NCBI GenBank assembly: GCA_039931435.1
Contig: JBDTRY010000001.1
Coordinates: 29,831-93,830 of the forward strand
Reading direction: 5' to 3'
Length of the DNA stretch: 64,000 bases
Source of the DNA: JBDTRY01 sp039931435
GTDB lineage: Bacteria; Acidobacteriota; Thermoanaerobaculia; Gp7-AA8
A model generated the notes under the pieces. That model worked only from the letters and a program-made list of their open reading frames with translations, had not been told where the DNA came from and ran no database searches. A program made the position numbers and the translations under genes. The stretch's first letter is position 1; each line of letters opens with the position of its first letter. Positions 61,242 through 64,000 of the stretch are shown piece after piece.

Positions 61242-62171
61242 TCATTGCGTCTCCACGAACCATTGCCACGTTCGCCGCAGACCAGCCGCGAAATCCACGG
61301 GCGGCGGCAGACCGGCGCGCTCTCGAATCTTTGCAGCATCGAGGACACTGCGCGTCTGTTCTCCGATCTTTGGCTGGCGATAAACGATCTGCAGAGGTTT
61401 TCCGGCAAGACCCTCGAGAGCTGAGGCGATGGCACTGACGCTCGTTTCCACGCCCGTTCCAACGTTGAACGGTCCCTCCATCCCTTCCTCGAGAGCGGCG
61501 ACGTTGGCACGCACGACGTCGTCGATGAAAACGTAGTCACGGGTCTGCTGGCCGGAGCCGTTGATGTACAGGGTTTCGCCTCGCAAGGCACGCGTGGCGA
61601 AGATGGCCACGACTCCTGCCTCGCCCCGGTTACTCTGCCGTGGACCATAAACGTTGGCGTAACGGAGCCTGACGGATTTCAGGCCGTAAGCGCTCTCGAA
61701 GTAGTGCAGGTAGTGCTCCACGGCCAGCTTCGCACAACCGTACGGAGAAAGCGGCTGGCAGGGATGGTCCTCGGATTGTGGATAGGACTGCGGATCGCCA
61801 TAGATCGCTCCGCCCGATGAAGCGAAGATGACCTTCTCCACTGCGGCGAACTGGGACCGCTGGAGCAGCCGAAGGGTTCGCACGATGTTCTGTTCGGCGT
61901 CGCCGGCAGGATCATCGACGGAGAGGCGCACGTCGATCTGAGCGGCCTGATGGTTGACGATCTGGATTTTTTCGCGCTCGATGAGCTCGAGTGCCGCGGA
62001 TTCCGCAAAGTCTCCAACATGCAGCCGGGCCGCCGGACTGAGGTTGGCGCGAAGTCCCGTGGAGAGATTGTCCGCCACCCAGACCTGGTGACCGAGGGAC
62101 AGGTAGGCGTCCACGATGTGCGAGCCGATGAACCCCGCTCCTCCGGTAATGAGAACGCGTTTGGACTCCAT
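61242..62171 (-). CDS. NAD-dependent epimerase/dehydratase (UDP-glucose 4-epimerase-like)
   Basis: This 309-residue SDR-extended enzyme has 'RVLITGGAGFIGSHIVDAYLS', 'VNHQAAQIDVRLSVDDP', 'IFASSGGAIYG', the catalytic 'YGCAKLAVEHYL' (Tyr-x-x-x-Lys), 'LRYANVYGPRQ' and 'DYVFIDDVVRA'. It matches the GalE/WbpP group acting on UDP-sugars for glycan synthesis. The ATG at 62171 gives the Rossmann start; an open frame upstream overlaps the aminotransferase gene and is not used. It follows that gene by 5 bases. Confidence 0.92.
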   Translation of the reverse strand: MESKRVLITGGAGFIGSHIVDAYLSLGHQVWVADNLSTGLRANLSPAARLHVGDFAESAALELIEREKIQIVNHQAAQIDVRLSVDDPAGDAEQNIVRTLRLLQRSQFAAVEKVIFASSGGAIYGDPQSYPQSEDHPCQPLSPYGCAKLAVEHYLHYFESAYGLKSVRLRYANVYGPRQSNRGEAGVVAIFATRALRGETLYINGSGQQTRDYVFIDDVVRANVAALEEGMEGPFNVGTGVETSVSAIASALEGLAGKPLQIVYRQPKIGEQTRSVLDAAKIRERAGLPPPVDFAAGLRRTWQWFVETQ

Positions 62172-62176
62172 CTTCG

Positions 62177-63301
62177 TCAGGAAAGCGCCTTGGCAATCGC
62201 ATCCACGACCGTCGAGATCTGCTCGCGGGTCAGTTCCGGGAAAATGGGAATGGCCAGGGTCTGCTCTGACGCTGCCCTGGAATTCGGATAGGGCCTGGCG
62301 GCACTCGGCAGCTGACGGAAACACTGTTGATCGGGAAGCGGCAGCGGATAGTAGATCTCACATCCGATGCTTTCAGCTCTGAGGGCAGCCAGTACCGCAT
62401 CGCGACGTCCACGACCTTCCGGAAAGCGAACGATGTACTGATTGAATACATGGCGCCGGCCAGGCAGGACTGCCGGCAACACGATGGCCTCTCCCACACC
62501 GGCCGCCGTGAAGAGTTCCTCGTAGGTTGCAGCGTTACGTTGCCGTGCTTCAGTCCACTGATCCAGATAACGAAGCTTGATATTGAGGATCGCCGCCTGC
62601 AGAGCATCGATCCGGAAATTTCCGCCGACGGAATGATGAAAGTACTTCGGGCGCATGCCGTGCACGCGATAGTCGAGGAGACGTTCGAAGAGGGCCTCGT
62701 CGTCCGTGGTCACAGCTCCCGCATCGCCGAATGCGCCCAGATTCTTGGAGGGAAAGAACGAAAAGCAGGCTGCGGTGCCCAGAGTTCCGGTCCGGCGTCC
62801 GTTCAGCTCCGCGCCGACGGCCTGCGCCGCATCCTCGACAATGGGGATGCCCGCGGGATCAGCGATGGCGCGAATGGCTTCCATATCTGCAATCTGACCG
62901 TAGAGGTGGACCGGGAGAATGGCCCGGGTGCGGGACGTGACATTCTCGGCGATGTCCGCGGGGTCGATGTTGAAGCTGCGCAATTCGATGTCCACGAAAA
63001 CGGGAATGGCCTGCAGTCGCTCGACCACTCCGGCGGTGGCGAAAAATGAATAGGCGGGCACGATGACCTCGTCGCCCGGCTTGATGTCCAGAACCATGAG
63101 GGCCACCAGCAGCGCGTCTGTGCCGGACGAAACTCCAACGGCGTGACGGGCGTGGCAATAGCGGGCGAAGTCGCTCTCGAATTCCTCAACTCGCTTTCCG
63201 AGGATGAAGGTCTGCGATTCGTAGACCTCCTCTGTGACGCGCATGATTTCCGTGCGAATGGCCTGGTACTGCTGTTTCAGATCGAGAAGGGGTATGGACA
63301 T
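62177..63301 (-). CDS. DegT/DnrJ/EryC1/StrS-family sugar aminotransferase
   Basis: This 374-residue PLP enzyme begins 'MSIPLLDLKQQYQAIRTEI' and has 'GVSSGTDALLVALMVLDI', 'PVHLYGQIADMEAI', 'VEDAAQAVGAELNGRRTG' and the PLP-lysine motif 'AACFSFFPSKNLGAFGDAG'. It transfers an amino group to a keto-sugar nucleotide, giving an amino sugar for the surface glycan. The ATG at 63301 has AGGAAG a few bases upstream; an open frame reaches 63352 without family match. It is transcribed with the epimerase. Confidence 0.95.
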   Translation of the reverse strand: MSIPLLDLKQQYQAIRTEIMRVTEEVYESQTFILGKRVEEFESDFARYCHARHAVGVSSGTDALLVALMVLDIKPGDEVIVPAYSFFATAGVVERLQAIPVFVDIELRSFNIDPADIAENVTSRTRAILPVHLYGQIADMEAIRAIADPAGIPIVEDAAQAVGAELNGRRTGTLGTAACFSFFPSKNLGAFGDAGAVTTDDEALFERLLDYRVHGMRPKYFHHSVGGNFRIDALQAAILNIKLRYLDQWTEARQRNAATYEELFTAAGVGEAIVLPAVLPGRRHVFNQYIVRFPEGRGRRDAVLAALRAESIGCEIYYPLPLPDQQCFRQLPSAARPYPNSRAASEQTLAIPIFPELTREQISTVVDAIAKALS

Positions 63302-63381
63302 GCTCTTCCTTGATTGGTGCGTCGTGGCCAAACAGTTTATAAGAAGTTTCAACCGGAAGCAGGAGAGGGGCGATCACGGCC

Positions 63382-63497
63382 TGTCATCCTGAAGCGTCGA
63401 GCGAAGGATCTCTTCTACCTTCCCGGTTGCCACCGCCGATGAGGAGCGCGATTCTCGTTGACGAGATCCTTCGCTCGCTTCGCTCCTCAGGATGACA
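63382..63497. repeat. Dispersed palindromic repeat, copy 2
   Basis: The left arm 63382-63414 (TGTCATCCTGAAGCGTCGAG...) pairs with 63463-63497. The first ~55 bases closely match copy 1 at 7916-7970, including ACCTTCCCGGTTGCCA in the loop. It lies just upstream of the aminotransferase gene start, as copy 1 lies upstream of the giant secreted protein. Confidence 0.8.
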
Positions 63498-64000
63498 AGC
63501 TCCCCGGACCCCGCAAGAATGAGCCCTGCCCCTTGCCCCTTACCCCTTGCCCCTCCGCCCGGCGCGTCTATAGATGTGACACCACTGGCCCGCCTCATGG
63601 TCCGAATGGCCTGATCCCCACGAGATCCACGACTCCGGAGGTGTCGCAGTGGGTAGCCGGGATCTGGCCGCGGCGAACCGGGATCGCATGGTCCGCGCGA
63701 AAACCCAGCCCCCGAGAGGTTGCCAGACCAGCGCAAGAATCTTCGGATCACCACGAATCCCTTCGCTTTGTTGACTGCATGCGCCATTCCGAAGAATGCC
63801 GGTCGCACCCCAGTGCGGTCCTGCGAGCAGAATGCGAGCGCGGACGATGCCCCTGTCGCTTCGGAGCAGCAGCCCCCTATAAACGCTGCGGCCGCCACTC
63901 CCGTATCTATGGTGTTCGCAGGCTCGACCCGCCCTCCGCTCCCACCGTGGGAGCCGGCCTCCCGAACTTTCTATCTCCTGCCAGGGGCGTCTGCTCGTAG
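63498..64000. other. Terminal stretch without a recognised gene
   Basis: No protein with family features or ribosome-binding site is visible on either strand. Open frames here run through the repeat and low-complexity GC-rich sequence. The micro-repeat CCCTTGCCCCTTACCCCTTGCCCC type lies around 63530-63553. Confidence 0.4.

Noticed and set aside
63374..63898. 174-codon minus-strand open frame at the right end
   Set aside because: It reads through the dispersed palindromic repeat and low-complexity sequence, has no recognisable motif and no ribosome-binding site.
1..64000. CRISPR array, rRNA, prophage or complete insertion sequence
   Set aside because: No regularly spaced short repeats, no rRNA-like stretches, no integrase or transposase protein was seen in any reading frame I examined.

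Overview
This GC-rich bacterial window most resembles a Gram-negative-type, didermal lineage such as Acidobacteriota. That is an inference, because there is no rRNA in the window. It rests on a serine/threonine kinase fused to TPR repeats, lipoboxed lipoproteins, an ABC-exported surface polysaccharide cluster, a DUF4388 protein, a giant Ig-repeat secreted protein and dispersed hairpin repeats of the 'TCATCCTGA...GCGAAGGATCTC' type. Many start codons lie only about 12-25 nt downstream of TATAAT-like -10 boxes. Many gene junctions overlap as ATGA, GTGA, TTGA or TGATG, so translational coupling looks common.

Layout. 1-9101: a giant secreted protein (open at the left edge), two palindromic repeats and a small secreted protein, all on the minus strand. 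9369-11437: a broken secreted-protein gene, then a HicB/HicA-type pair. 11511-14538: a winged-helix/FHA regulator with a perfect 17-bp palindrome upstream, and topoisomerase IV subunit A. 14638-15128: tandem and palindromic non-coding repeats. 15146-18765: a Ser/Thr kinase with two related downstream lipoproteins. 18920-22233: a saccharopine-dehydrogenase-like enzyme, a DinB-family protein and a membrane glycosyltransferase. 22230-32712: a chemosensory operon transcribed leftward (DUF4388 protein, CheY, CheA, ExeA-like ATPase, CheW, HEAT-repeat protein, CheR, CheB, CheY), with no receptor gene in the window. 32864-42193: housekeeping and envelope genes (nusB, ribH, LysM/amidase, gatA, gatC, a PP2C phosphatase, a DnaJ-TPR protein, two related uncharacterised repeat proteins and a RodZ-like protein). 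42415-63301: a surface polysaccharide cluster (O-antigen ligase/polymerase-like, WecB, several glycosyltransferases, Wzt/Wzm-type ABC exporter, initiating sugar transferase, NAD-dependent epimerase, DegT aminotransferase, rhomboid protease). 63302-64000: a second copy of the hairpin repeat and no recognisable gene.

The most notable item is a small gene at 37768-37992 (minus), between gatC and the PP2C phosphatase. It reads as a SelW/Rdx-family protein only if an in-frame UGA is decoded as selenocysteine, giving Cys-Val-Val-Sec. A SECIS-like hairpin with G-U in its apical loop follows the UGA at the expected distance. A normal ORF search would miss it.

Other notable items: the ExeA-like ATPase in the chemosensory operon appears to start at CTG, with a strong Shine-Dalgarno sequence embedded in the end of cheA. 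A membrane glycosyltransferase carries a C-terminal array of 'GDWDGNG' repeats that is duplicated as the next gene, a lipoprotein.
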